64,000 bases of DNA from Stutzerimonas stutzeri (GTDB lineage Bacteria > Pseudomonadota > Gammaproteobacteria > Pseudomonadales > Pseudomonadaceae), in assembly GCF_024448895.1 (NCBI RefSeq), contig NZ_JAMOIC010000001.1:434001-498000 (forward strand), read 5' to 3'. Shown one piece after another: positions 16,632 to 25,118 of this stretch; within the stretch, counting starts at the first letter, position 1, and each line of letters begins with the position of its first letter. Position numbers and translations under genes: made by a program. The notes beneath the pieces were generated by a model that ran no database searches, had not been told where the DNA came from, and worked only from the letters and a program-made list of their open reading frames with translations.

Positions 16632-18467
16632 TCAGCCAGCCCTGCGTCTGCGCCATAGCCATGCGAGCAGGACTCCGAGCGTCAGGACCAGCGGAACCAG
16701 GGCAATGTTGAAGAACTTCAGTACACGCCCCAACCCGTCGATATCGGCATTTAGCTGGTAACGCACTTCGCGCAGTTCCTTGCGGATACGCAGCTTCTCC
16801 TGCATGTAGCCCTGCAGAGCGGACTGCTGTTCGGCGGAAAGTTCGACCGCGCCGTCCGCGTCAGGACCTTGCAGCTCGGAAAGTTGCGCCTCGGTTGCTT
16901 CCAGGCGCTGCTGCAGCACCTGCTCCTTCTCCCGGAAACGGTTCTCGGCCTGGCGCTGCAGTTCCTCAACGACCACGAACGGACGAGCGAAGCGACCGCG
17001 TGAACGAACACTGATCAGTGCGTCGGACCCCGAGAGATTATCCAGTGCATTGACCACGAAGGTGCCGTTATCAGCCCAGGGCTGCGGCATGCGCTGACCA
17101 AAGAAATCCTGCACCTGCACCCACATGCGATCAGCCAGAACATCCGAGTCGGCGACTGCGATCACATTGATGTTTGCAGCCTCTTTCAGTCCATCCTGGC
17201 GGCCTTCGATGCCGTCAGGATAAGCGGACTTAGCTGAACCCTGGATTCGCGCCGCAAGCGTGTAACGCTCGCCTGTAGGCTCCAGATCACGCAGCAACTC
17301 CTCGGGGTTTTCCAGTGTCGCGAAGCGTTCCGAGTCCATCGGCATGGCAAAACTGGAGCTTTGGATCAGCGGCAAGAACTGCGTGGTGGCGTCTTCCAAC
17401 GGTTCCAGAAAGCCGGAAGTCGCCATGGTCAGGCTTTCCAGCGAGGCCGTGGTTACATCGTCATTATCCATGGTGCCTTGTGGCAGGCTCAGCCAGCCCG
17501 GGTGCCTGACAGGCCGGCGCTCGGCACCAACACCTACCGACATTGCGTAGGAGGCATCCGCCACCACCTGGCCGGACGGCATCCGCACGCCCCAGGCCTC
17601 GAACAACGGATCGAGGTCTGATGCCCTGCCCTCGCCAAACTCACCCGGGCCGATGCCCATACCCGGATCGGCTTCACTCAAAGGGTCGACGAATGCCAGC
17701 AACTTGCCGCCGCGCATGACGAACTGGTCGATGGCATACAGCGTCTGTTCCGACAGATCCTTGGGATGGACCAGCATCAGTACCGACACGTTGGCCGGAA
17801 TCATGTCGATGTCGCGTTTGAGAATCTCGATATGAAACAGCTGGCGAATGTTTTCCAGCACCATCCACGGAGGCGTCGCCTGCTGGGTACGCATGTCGAA
17901 ACCACCGGTCAGCGGCAGACCGGAAAGAATGCCAACCACAGGCATTTGAGCCGACGCCAGGCTTTGTACAAGCCGGCTCACTTCGTACTCCAGAAATTCC
18001 TCCTGATCCAGCGCGAAGAACGGGATGCTCTGCGTTTGACCCTCAGCGTTGGTACCGGCCAGGCCAAAATAGACCTTGTCGCCACCCTGATTCAGCGGCA
18101 CGGCTTGCAAGCCGAGCTCGGCTGCACGGTCTTCGTCTTCGGAGAAAGGTTCAGGATCGATCACCTTCAGCGTCAGCTTCCCCCCGGCTTCACGGTCGTA
18201 GGCACGCAGCAGTTCTTCCACACGCCGCGCATAGTTGCGCAGCACAACCAGATCCTTGGTTGCGTCATCGGAATAAAAGAAATTCAACTCAATAGGTTTC
18301 TCGAGGGATTCGAGAATGCTCTCGGTACCGTTCGAGATGGTGTAGAGCTTCTGCTCGGTCAGGTCGAGCCGCGCATCGGTGAACACCAGACTGGAAAAAG
18401 CGTTGAAGGCCAGGAAAGCCAATGCGATCAGCAGCAGCCCGGCGCCGGAATACATCACTCGTTTCAT
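16632..18467 (-). CDS. GldG-like ABC transporter auxiliary protein
   Basis: A 611-residue membrane-anchored protein with an N-terminal helix (about residues 8-30) and a C-terminal helix (about 583-605) enclosing a large extracytoplasmic domain. Family-like stretches include RLDLTEQKLYTISNGTESIL, LEYEVSRLVQSL and VVGILSGLPLTGGFDM, fitting the GldG/ABC-transporter auxiliary domain. A coiled-coil (residues ~520-570) precedes the last helix. It is the third gene after an ABC-2 permease and an ATPase. The cargo is unknown. Despite the Gld name, gliding motility is not implied in pseudomonads. Confidence 0.87.
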   Translation of the reverse strand: MKRVMYSGAGLLLIALAFLAFNAFSSLVFTDARLDLTEQKLYTISNGTESILESLEKPIELNFFYSDDATKDLVVLRNYARRVEELLRAYDREAGGKLTLKVIDPEPFSEDEDRAAELGLQAVPLNQGGDKVYFGLAGTNAEGQTQSIPFFALDQEEFLEYEVSRLVQSLASAQMPVVGILSGLPLTGGFDMRTQQATPPWMVLENIRQLFHIEILKRDIDMIPANVSVLMLVHPKDLSEQTLYAIDQFVMRGGKLLAFVDPLSEADPGMGIGPGEFGEGRASDLDPLFEAWGVRMPSGQVVADASYAMSVGVGAERRPVRHPGWLSLPQGTMDNDDVTTASLESLTMATSGFLEPLEDATTQFLPLIQSSSFAMPMDSERFATLENPEELLRDLEPTGERYTLAARIQGSAKSAYPDGIEGRQDGLKEAANINVIAVADSDVLADRMWVQVQDFFGQRMPQPWADNGTFVVNALDNLSGSDALISVRSRGRFARPFVVVEELQRQAENRFREKEQVLQQRLEATEAQLSELQGPDADGAVELSAEQQSALQGYMQEKLRIRKELREVRYQLNADIDGLGRVLKFFNIALVPLVLTLGVLLAWLWRRRRAG

Positions 18468-18477
18468 GTGGGCTCCC

Positions 18478-19209
18478 TTATGCCGCTTTCTTCAGATCGA
18501 CGACCACTGCGGTGGCAGCCAGCCAGGTCATGATTAGCGTGACGAAATACAACAGGTCACGCAGATCGATGACGCCCTTGCTGAGCGAATCGAAACGGAT
18601 CAGAAAACTCAGCGAAGCCACCGCATCCACCAACCAATTCGGCGCCCAGGCAAAGGCGTCGAGCACCATTGGCAAGCCGCTGACGATGAACAGGAAGCAC
18701 AGGCTCACCGCCAGAATGAAGGCAATGACCTGATTCTTGGCCAGCGCCGACATGCAGGAACCAATTGCCAGAAAGGCGCCGGCCAGCAACCAGCTACCGA
18801 AATAGCCGGCGGCGATGGCACCGTTGTCCGGCTCGCCGAGGTAATTGACGGTGATGACCATGGGAAAGGTCAGCGCCAGAGCGATACCGGCGAATACCCA
18901 GGCCGCGAGGAATTTGCCCGTAACCGCCTCGAAACGGGTGATGGGCAGGGTCATCAGCAGTTCGATTGAGCCGGACTTGCGCTCCTCGGCCCATAACCGC
19001 ATAGCGATGGCGGGAATCAGAAACAGATAAAGCCAGGTGTGGTAGCTGAAGAACGGGACGAGATCCGCCTGACCTCGTTCATAGAATCCGCCCAGATAAA
19101 AGGTGAACACACCCGACAGCACCAGGAAGATAAGGATGAATACGTAGGCCAACGGGGTTGCGAAATAGCTGCCCAGCTCGCGCTTGAAAATCACCGGCAA
19201 CTGGCTCAT
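18478..19209 (-). CDS. ABC-2 type permease (GldF-like)
   Basis: A 243-residue protein with six predicted membrane segments, beginning VIFKRELGSYFATPLAYVF, which is a common start for this permease type, and containing LWAEERKSGSIELLMTLPIT, the ABC-2 hallmark loop. It lies 10 bases before the GldG-like gene and overlaps the ATPase gene by 4 bases (19206-19209), so all three are one operon. It forms the membrane channel of the exporter. Confidence 0.9.
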   Translation of the reverse strand: MSQLPVIFKRELGSYFATPLAYVFILIFLVLSGVFTFYLGGFYERGQADLVPFFSYHTWLYLFLIPAIAMRLWAEERKSGSIELLMTLPITRFEAVTGKFLAAWVFAGIALALTFPMVITVNYLGEPDNGAIAAGYFGSWLLAGAFLAIGSCMSALAKNQVIAFILAVSLCFLFIVSGLPMVLDAFAWAPNWLVDAVASLSFLIRFDSLSKGVIDLRDLLYFVTLIMTWLAATAVVVDLKKAA

Positions 19210-20129
19210 AGCGCCTCCCCGCGCGTCAATGTACGAAACACCTCATCCAACCGCCCGCGTTCCACATTCAGCTCCTTCACTGGCCAGCCCTGCTGAGTGA
19301 TCAAGGCATTGATATGGGGAAAGATCACCTCGCCCGGTATCGCCAGTACAGTCACGCTCCGCTCCAGCTCGTTGAACTCGACCCCAGCCACCCCTGGCAA
19401 GGCCGCCAGGGCGACGTCATCCAACGGACCGTCGCTGACGAGCGTGACGGCCTGGTGATACCTGGATTGGCTTTCCAGCTCGAATGGCGTGCCGTCGGCC
19501 ACCAGCCGTCCGCTGGCAATCACCACCGCGCGGGTGCAGACCGCCGTGACCTCTTCGAGAATATGGGTGGAGATGATCACGATCCGATCCTGTGCGAGTC
19601 CCCTGATCAGCTCGCGAACCTGATGTTTCTGGTTTGGATCAAGGCCGTCAGTAGGCTCGTCCAGGATCAGCACCCGCGGGTCATGCAGGATGGCCTGGGC
19701 CAATCCGACACGACGCTTGAATCCCTTGGAAAGCGTATCGATGCTCTGACCAAGCACGGCGTCGAGCTCGACCTGCCCGGCAGCGGTTTCGACTCGCACG
19801 CGCTTGTCCGCACCACGATAGCCGCGCACCTCGGCAATGAATTCAAGGAAGCCGCGCACCGTCATGTCCCCATAACAGGGCGCCCCTTCTGGCAGATAAC
19901 CGATCTGGCGCTGGGCGTTCAGAGTCTGGCGCTGGATATCGCTGCCAAAGATGCTTGCTGTGCCCGAGGTGGGCACAAGAAAGCCGGTCAGCATTTTCAT
20001 CGTGGTGGACTTACCGGCGCCATTCGGGCCGAGGAAGCCAAGCACTTCGCCCGGATGCACGCTGAACGACAAGTTATCGACAGCGGTGTGCTGGGCAAAT
20101 CGTTTCGTCAGTTTGTTCAGTTCGATCAT
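19206..20129 (-). CDS. ABC transporter ATP-binding protein (GldA-like)
   Basis: A 307-residue ABC ATPase. Walker A is GPNGAGKSTT (about residues 34-43), the Q-loop is IGYLPEGAPCYGDMTV, the signature is SKGFKRRVGLAQA and Walker B is VLILDEPTDGLDPNQ with the switch histidine in ISTHILEE. A C-terminal accessory domain of ~80 residues follows. First gene of the operon. Its upstream region consists of an inverted copy of the plsB 5' end beginning 39 bases before the ATG. Confidence 0.94.
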   Translation of the reverse strand: MIELNKLTKRFAQHTAVDNLSFSVHPGEVLGFLGPNGAGKSTTMKMLTGFLVPTSGTASIFGSDIQRQTLNAQRQIGYLPEGAPCYGDMTVRGFLEFIAEVRGYRGADKRVRVETAAGQVELDAVLGQSIDTLSKGFKRRVGLAQAILHDPRVLILDEPTDGLDPNQKHQVRELIRGLAQDRIVIISTHILEEVTAVCTRAVVIASGRLVADGTPFELESQSRYHQAVTLVSDGPLDDVALAALPGVAGVEFNELERSVTVLAIPGEVIFPHINALITQQGWPVKELNVERGRLDEVFRTLTRGEAL

Positions 20130-20167
20130 TGGCTCTCACCGTCCTGGCGGGCCCTTCGCCGCTCCCA

Positions 20168-20248
20168 GATGGTCTCCGAGCGTACCCAGAAATAGAGCAC
20201 ACGGCGAACCAGCGAGAAGAGCAGGCGGCGAACGGGGGAGCGCGTTAT
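20168..20248 (-). repeat. Inverted duplicate of the plsB 5' end (81 bp)
   Basis: This segment read on the minus strand matches plsB positions 22487-22567 at 79 of 81 bases by eye. One difference turns the plsB ATG into ATA, so the copy has no start codon. It sits in the 286-base gap between the ABC ATPase gene and the YqhA-like gene. With the true plsB start it forms an inverted repeat flanking about 2.2 kb. The rest of 20130-20415 shows no gene. Confidence 0.9.
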
Positions 20249-20415
20249 GCGGCAAATTCGATTGAGGAAGGATTAATGTCCTTGAAGCGCGCGAGTGTGC
20301 CGCATGCGAGCTTTGCGGGCAAAATGTCTGGTAAGAAGCGGACACCGTTTGACTTGCTGGCCCACCGGACACATTGGGCTGGTGCTTTCAACATCACAAT
20401 TATCGACCGCCAAGA

Positions 20416-20892
20416 TTACGTCATATTTTTCCAGGCATAGACAGCCGAGAACACCACAAGGCTTACTGCTGCTCCGAAATAAAGGGTCTCCAGCTGTGCG
20501 CCCACTTCAACGGCATGCTCAAGAAACAAGATGACGATGATAACCACTGAGACCTGTATCAGGGTTTTCTTCAGGTCATGAAATGATCTGATATCCAGCG
20601 GACCGAGAGAGGCGCTTTGTTCTTCGGACAATGGCTTGATGAAAAGTCGATACAGGCTGTTGGCAATGAGCTGAAAGGTGATTGCAATCAGCAGGAGGTC
20701 TAATAGCTTCAAGAGCTTTACGGCCAGACTTTTGCTGTCGTTCGGGGTACTGGGAAACTGCTGGAACAGTTCTGTCAGCAGATGAACCATGGTGTTCAGG
20801 CTTACGCCGTAGAGCAGCACGGCAGACACCGCCGTCGTTGCTACGGCAACCAATACCAGAAATCGGCTGCTGCGAAAGATTTGTTCGATCAT
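20416..20892 (-). CDS. YqhA/UPF0114-family membrane protein
   Basis: A 158-residue protein with three to four hydrophobic segments (residues ~10-32, ~60-82, ~108-130, ~135-152) and the family-like stretches RSSRFLVLVAV and LLDLLLIAITFQLIANSLYRLFI, with a conserved-looking LGPLDIRSFHDLKK loop. This fits the UPF0114 (YqhA) inner-membrane family of unknown function. It lies inside the segment bounded by inverted plsB copies and is divergent from the monooxygenase-like gene. Confidence 0.85.
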   Translation of the reverse strand: MIEQIFRSSRFLVLVAVATTAVSAVLLYGVSLNTMVHLLTELFQQFPSTPNDSKSLAVKLLKLLDLLLIAITFQLIANSLYRLFIKPLSEEQSASLGPLDIRSFHDLKKTLIQVSVVIIVILFLEHAVEVGAQLETLYFGAAVSLVVFSAVYAWKNMT

Positions 20893-20918
20893 GTTTTGAG
20901 GTCCGGGTCTCAGTTGCT

Positions 20919-21038
20919 TCGCTTGAGGCTAGTGCAGGTCGAAGGTTGCGATGCAGATATCGAGCGTCCGACCGGCGCGGTTGCAGAGCGCTCGATATCG
21001 CAATGCGCAGGTGCGCCTCTTGCACTAACCTCAAGCGA
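20919..21038. repeat. Nested inverted-repeat element (about 120 bp)
   Basis: The outer arms are 18 bases, 20919-20936 and 21021-21038, complementary with one mismatch. Inside them GATATCGAGCG (20956-20966) pairs perfectly with CGCTCGATATC (20989-20999). The element fills most of the gap between the divergent YqhA-like and monooxygenase genes. It could be a small miniature transposable element, a structured leader or a regulatory site. There is no clear target-site duplication beyond a possible GCT. No second copy was seen in the window. Confidence 0.7.
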
Positions 21039-21117
21039 GCTTGCCGCTGGCAAGCCCTCCCTGCGCCGAAAAATGACCACTCATACAAACCCTGAATCAA
21101 CCTTCGGAGGACTCCGC

Positions 21118-21441
21118 ATGATCATAGCCATCACCCGATTTCAGCTGCCCGAACCCATCACGTCCGACGAGGCGCGAGACATATTCCTGAGTACCGCACC
21201 GACCTATCAAGGAGTGGCTGGGCTGGTTCGTAAGCACTATGTGCTTTCACAGGATGGAAGCACAGCCGGTGGGATCTATGTCTGGAACTCCCAGGCGGAT
21301 GCAGACGCAATGTACACAGACAGCTGGAAGAAATTCGTGCGGGAGAAGTACGGCACCGAGCCTTCAGTTACTTATTTCGACAGCCCCGTCGTGGTCGATA
21401 ATTTGTCCCGAGAAATCCTCTCGGATGATGAGCTTGCTTGA
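21118..21441 (+). CDS. YdhR-like putative monooxygenase
   Basis: A 107-residue protein with a dimeric alpha/beta-barrel signature (FQLPEPITSDEARDIF, GLVRKHYVLSQDGSTAGGIY, then VREKYG and a VTYFDSPVVVDN C-terminal strand). This resembles the YdhR/antibiotic-biosynthesis-monooxygenase-like families. Substrate is unknown. The ATG at 21118 is preceded by GGAGG with a 7-base spacer, so the longer open frame is not used. It lies in the segment between the inverted plsB copies. Confidence 0.82.
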   Translation: MIIAITRFQLPEPITSDEARDIFLSTAPTYQGVAGLVRKHYVLSQDGSTAGGIYVWNSQADADAMYTDSWKKFVREKYGTEPSVTYFDSPVVVDNLSREILSDDELA

Positions 21442-21524
21442 GCCTGTAAGTGACGGGTCAGCCTTCATGGTCCACTTGAGCTGATTGCCTGAGCTGTCCC
21501 AGCACTGACCACGAGGGCATCGCC

Positions 21525-22180
21525 ATGGCCTGCCGCATCGATCACATCACCATTACCGCCCCATCACTTAGCAAGGGGAGCGATCTCGTATATGAGAGCC
21601 TTGGCGTGCGGCCGCAACAGGGCGGTGAGCATCCACGTATGGGCACGCACAACCTGCTGCTGCGTCTCGGTGATTCCATCTTTCTCGAGGTCATTGCCAT
21701 CAACCATGCGGCTGCCCGGACATTACATGCCCGGTGGTTCCATCTCGATGCCTTGCCCCCTGATGCGCCCCCGAGGCTTGCGTGCTGGGTAGCGCGTACA
21801 CCGAGCATTCACGAGTCGACGTCCGCAGCCACTGAACCACTTGGCCCCCCGAGCCTATGTCACGAGGAGCTCTGGAATGGCTTATGTCGATCCCCGAAGA
21901 CGGCCATCTGCTACGTGGTGGAGCGGCACCTATGCTGATTGAATGGCTTGCTGCGGAGCACCCTGCAACCACTATGCAAGACCTGGGATGTTCTCTTGTG
22001 GCACTCGAGATCCACCATCCTGAACCGTTGGTGATAAGCGGGTTGCTCGACGCTCTCGATTTTTCCGAGCCCGACGTAGCTGTCACTATCCAAAAGTCAG
22101 CCGTGCCGGGCCTCGTGGCTCATATAAACACCGCAGAAGGTCTGCGAACCATAAGAGGGCCTAGCCCTGTCGTTCGTTAG
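21525..22180 (+). pseudogene. VOC/glyoxalase-like gene disrupted by a frameshift
   Basis: The first part (21525 on) reads as the start of a glyoxalase-3-type VOC protein (MACRIDHITITAPSLSKG, RMGTHNLLLRLGD). From about 21851 the similarity continues in another frame (MSRGALEWLMSIPEDG, GGAAPMLIEWLAAEHPA). The switch occurs at a run of six C (21845-21850). Adding one C would restore a single frame of roughly 218 residues reading G-P-P-E-P-M-S-R. Either the gene is truly broken or this is a sequencing error in the homopolymer. Related intact proteins are about this length. Confidence 0.8.
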
Positions 22181-22486
22181 TGGACAGCTTTGGTCGAGCG
22201 GTCCTTCGTCAGTTGGACCGGATTGCTGAACGTGAACAACGCCTCGTAACTTCGACCATCGACGCATGATCGTTTCGGCAGAAGTCCCTCCCCTATAAAA
22301 CGCAGCGTTCTGCGCCATGTGTGCCAGTTCGGATCAAACGATCCCTGAGCCCCATACGGTTGATCGTGACATGCCTTGGCGATCGCACTCACACCCAGCC
22401 GCTCAGAATTTTGCCCCTCACAGCTGCTTACGGCACACTTGCCGCCTTCCAGGGCGCTGCCCCAATCATCTGGCCAAATCCATCGT
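22181..22486. other. Intergenic stretch before plsB
   Basis: About 306 bases with no gene I can support. A 71-codon open frame on the minus strand (GTG at 22392 to 22177) has a plausible residue mix (GSFDPNWHTWRRTLRFIGEG) but no ribosome site and no recognised relative. It may be a remnant of an older gene. The region should hold the plsB promoter, but no convincing -35/-10 pair was found. Confidence 0.4.
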
Positions 22487-24970
22487 ATGACGCGCTCCCC
22501 CGTTCGCCGCCTGCTCTTCTCGCTGGTTCGCCGTGTGCTCTATTTCTGGGTGCGCTCGGAGACCATCAATCAGTCCGCATTCACACTCAAGCTCGACCGC
22601 AGCAAACCGGTGTTCTACGTGCTGCCGCGGGCATCCTTGAGTGATCTTGCCGTACTTGATCACGAGTGCAGCAAGGCGGGATTACCGCGCCCCGTTGCCG
22701 ATGTAGCGGTGGGAGATCACGTCGAACCAGCGGCGTTCATTTTCCTCAATCCTGCAGCAAGCTGGTTTGGGACCCGCGCGCGCGCCGTCACGCCTGAGGC
22801 GCTGGTACGACTGGTCGGTGCACTGGAGCAGAACGCGGTGGACAACGCGCAGATCATTCCAGTGAGCGTGTTCTGGGGGCGTTCGCCGGACCGCGAAACC
22901 AGCGCCTGGAAGCTTCTATTCGCCGACAGCTGGGCCGTTACCGGCCGGCTACGCAAGTTGCTGAGCATCGTCATGCTCGGTCGTAAGACCCGCGTGCAAT
23001 TTTCCACGCCTATACAACTCAACGAACTGGTGGCACAGAACAAGGGACACGAGCGCACGCTGCGCATGGCACACCGCATGCTGCGGGTGCATTTCCGCCA
23101 CCAGAAAACCGCGGTAATCGGCCCCGACCTTTCGCACCGGCGCAATCTGGTCAAGGGCCTGGTGCACGGACCGCAGGTACGCCAGGCAATCAAGGACGAA
23201 GCCGAACGCGAGGGCATTTCGCTGGAAAAGGCCGAAGCCCGCGCGTTGCGCTACGGCAATGAGATTGCATCCGACTACGCCTATACGGCTGTGCGCTTTC
23301 TTGAAGTGGTGCTTTCGTGGTTCTGGAACAAGATCTATGACGGCATCCGTGTCAATCATCTGGAGCCGCTGCAGGACGCGGTGCAAGGTCACGAAGTCAT
23401 CTATGTACCCTGCCACCGTAGTCATATCGACTACCTGCTGCTCTCCTATCTGCTGTTCCGCAGCGGCCTGACGCCGCCCCACATCGCCGCCGGGATCAAC
23501 CTCAACATGCCGGTGATCGGCAGCCTGCTGCGTCGCGGCGGGGCGTTCTTCATGCGCCGCACCTTCAAGGGCAATCCGCTCTACACCTCGGTCTTCAACG
23601 AATACCTGCACACGCTGTTCAGCCGCGGCTTTCCGGTCGAATACTTCGTAGAGGGCGGCCGGTCGCGCACCGGCCGGATGCTGCAGCCCAAGACCGGCAT
23701 GCTCGCGATCACCCTGCGCAGTTATCTGCGTTCGTCACGCCTGCCGATTCTTTTCGTGCCTGTGTATATCGGCTATGAGCGCGTACTGGAAGGCCGCACC
23801 TACCTCGGCGAGCTGCGCGGAGCGACGAAAAAGAAGGAGTCGATTTTCGACATCTTCAAGGTCATCGGCGCGCTCAAGCAACGCTTCGGCCAAGTGTGGG
23901 TGAATTTTGGCGAGCCACTGAAGCTCAATGACTTCCTCGAACAACAGCAGCCGGGCTGGCGACAGCAGAATCTCGCGCCGGATTTCCGCCCGGAGTGGCT
24001 GAACGAAACCACCAACCGCCTTTCCGAACGCATCGCGCAGCGCCTCAACGAAGCGGCTGCGGTCAATCCTGTCAATCTGGTAGCGCTGGCTATGCTGTCC
24101 ACCAGTCGCCAGGCACTGGACAACCGTTCCCTCGCACGCGTGCTCGACCTCTATCAGATCCTGTTGCGCGCAGTGCCCTACTCGCCTCATGTCACCCTGC
24201 CTGACGGCGACGGTGCGACCCTGATTCGTTACGTGAAGGATCTGGGCCTGCTCGCTGAGCAGAAGGACGCCTTGGGCAACATCCTTTATCTCGACGAGCA
24301 GAATGCCGTCCTGATGACCTATTACCGCAACAACGTCATGCACATCTTTGCGCTCCCGTCACTGCTGGCAAGCTTCTTCCAGAGCAGCTCCAGGATCAGC
24401 CGCGAACAGATCCTGCGTTTCACCGAAGCGCTGTATCCCTACCTGCGTGCGGAGCTGTTCATTCGCTGGGAGCCGGAAGCACTCGAAGCGGTGGTCGATC
24501 GGTGGTTGGCCGCTTTCGTCGAACAGGGCCTGCTCAAGCTCGACGGCGAAAGCTACGTCCGACCGGCCCCCAGCTCGCGCCAGTTCGTGCTGCTGACGCT
24601 GCTTTCGCGGGTAATCATGCAGACGCTGCAACGCTTCTACATGGCGATCTCGCTGCTGCTCAACAGCGGCCAGCACACACTCAATGCGGAAGAGCTGGAG
24701 AATCTCTGCACAGTCATGGCCCAGCGGCTATCGATACTGCATGGCCTCAACGCGCCGGAGTTTTTCGACAAAAGCCTGTTCCGTCACTTCATCAAGAGCC
24801 TGCAGGACCAGGACGTTCTACGTCAGGACGAGCACGGCAAGCTTGGCTACCACGACAAGCTTGGCGAGCTGGCAGAAGGCGTTGCCAAGCGCGTGTTACC
24901 CGCAGAGATTCGTCTGTCGATTAGGCAGGTTGCGTTGGAGCGGGACGAGGACGAAGCGCCGGCAACTTAA
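22487..24970 (+). CDS. plsB: Glycerol-3-phosphate 1-O-acyltransferase
   Basis: An 827-residue inner-membrane acyltransferase that adds the first acyl chain to glycerol-3-phosphate in phospholipid synthesis. All acyltransferase blocks are visible: HRSHIDYLL (HX4D), [30 protein letters not shown] and [13 protein letters not shown]. The ATG at 22487 gives the standard N-terminus ([21 protein letters not shown]) and fits the PlsB length. The open frame upstream is not PlsB-like. No good Shine-Dalgarno precedes it. Its first 81 bases are duplicated in inverted orientation at 20168-20248. Confidence 0.96.
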   Translation: MTRSPVRRLLFSLVRRVLYFWVRSETINQSAFTLKLDRSKPVFYVLPRASLSDLAVLDHECSKAGLPRPVADVAVGDHVEPAAFIFLNPAASWFGTRARAVTPEALVRLVGALEQNAVDNAQIIPVSVFWGRSPDRETSAWKLLFADSWAVTGRLRKLLSIVMLGRKTRVQFSTPIQLNELVAQNKGHERTLRMAHRMLRVHFRHQKTAVIGPDLSHRRNLVKGLVHGPQVRQAIKDEAEREGISLEKAEARALRYGNEIASDYAYTAVRFLEVVLSWFWNKIYDGIRVNHLEPLQDAVQGHEVIYVPCHRSHIDYLLLSYLLFRSGLTPPHIAAGINLNMPVIGSLLRRGGAFFMRRTFKGNPLYTSVFNEYLHTLFSRGFPVEYFVEGGRSRTGRMLQPKTGMLAITLRSYLRSSRLPILFVPVYIGYERVLEGRTYLGELRGATKKKESIFDIFKVIGALKQRFGQVWVNFGEPLKLNDFLEQQQPGWRQQNLAPDFRPEWLNETTNRLSERIAQRLNEAAAVNPVNLVALAMLSTSRQALDNRSLARVLDLYQILLRAVPYSPHVTLPDGDGATLIRYVKDLGLLAEQKDALGNILYLDEQNAVLMTYYRNNVMHIFALPSLLASFFQSSSRISREQILRFTEALYPYLRAELFIRWEPEALEAVVDRWLAAFVEQGLLKLDGESYVRPAPSSRQFVLLTLLSRVIMQTLQRFYMAISLLLNSGQHTLNAEELENLCTVMAQRLSILHGLNAPEFFDKSLFRHFIKSLQDQDVLRQDEHGKLGYHDKLGELAEGVAKRVLPAEIRLSIRQVALERDEDEAPAT

Positions 24971-25118
24971 CAATCAGCGCCTCCGACAGGCGTGAACAAA
25001 AATCACGCTAAGACCGATCCGGTGTAATGCCGAATCGGTCAATCACATATAAGGACGCATTCCATACTTATCAGGCTATCCAACAACAATCCTTCGGCGA
25101 TCGCCGAGAGGGGCCTGT

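Noticed and set aside
20136-20372. 78-codon frame upstream of the ABC ATPase gene
   Set aside because: It reads through the inverted plsB fragment in a non-PlsB frame. No ribosome site was seen.
22177-22392. 71-codon minus-strand frame before plsB
   Set aside because: GTG start without a ribosome site and no recognisable relative. Kept only as a note in the intergenic entry.
24990-25040. Small inverted repeats after plsB as a terminator
   Set aside because: Stems are 6-7 bases with long loops and no T-run, too weak to call.
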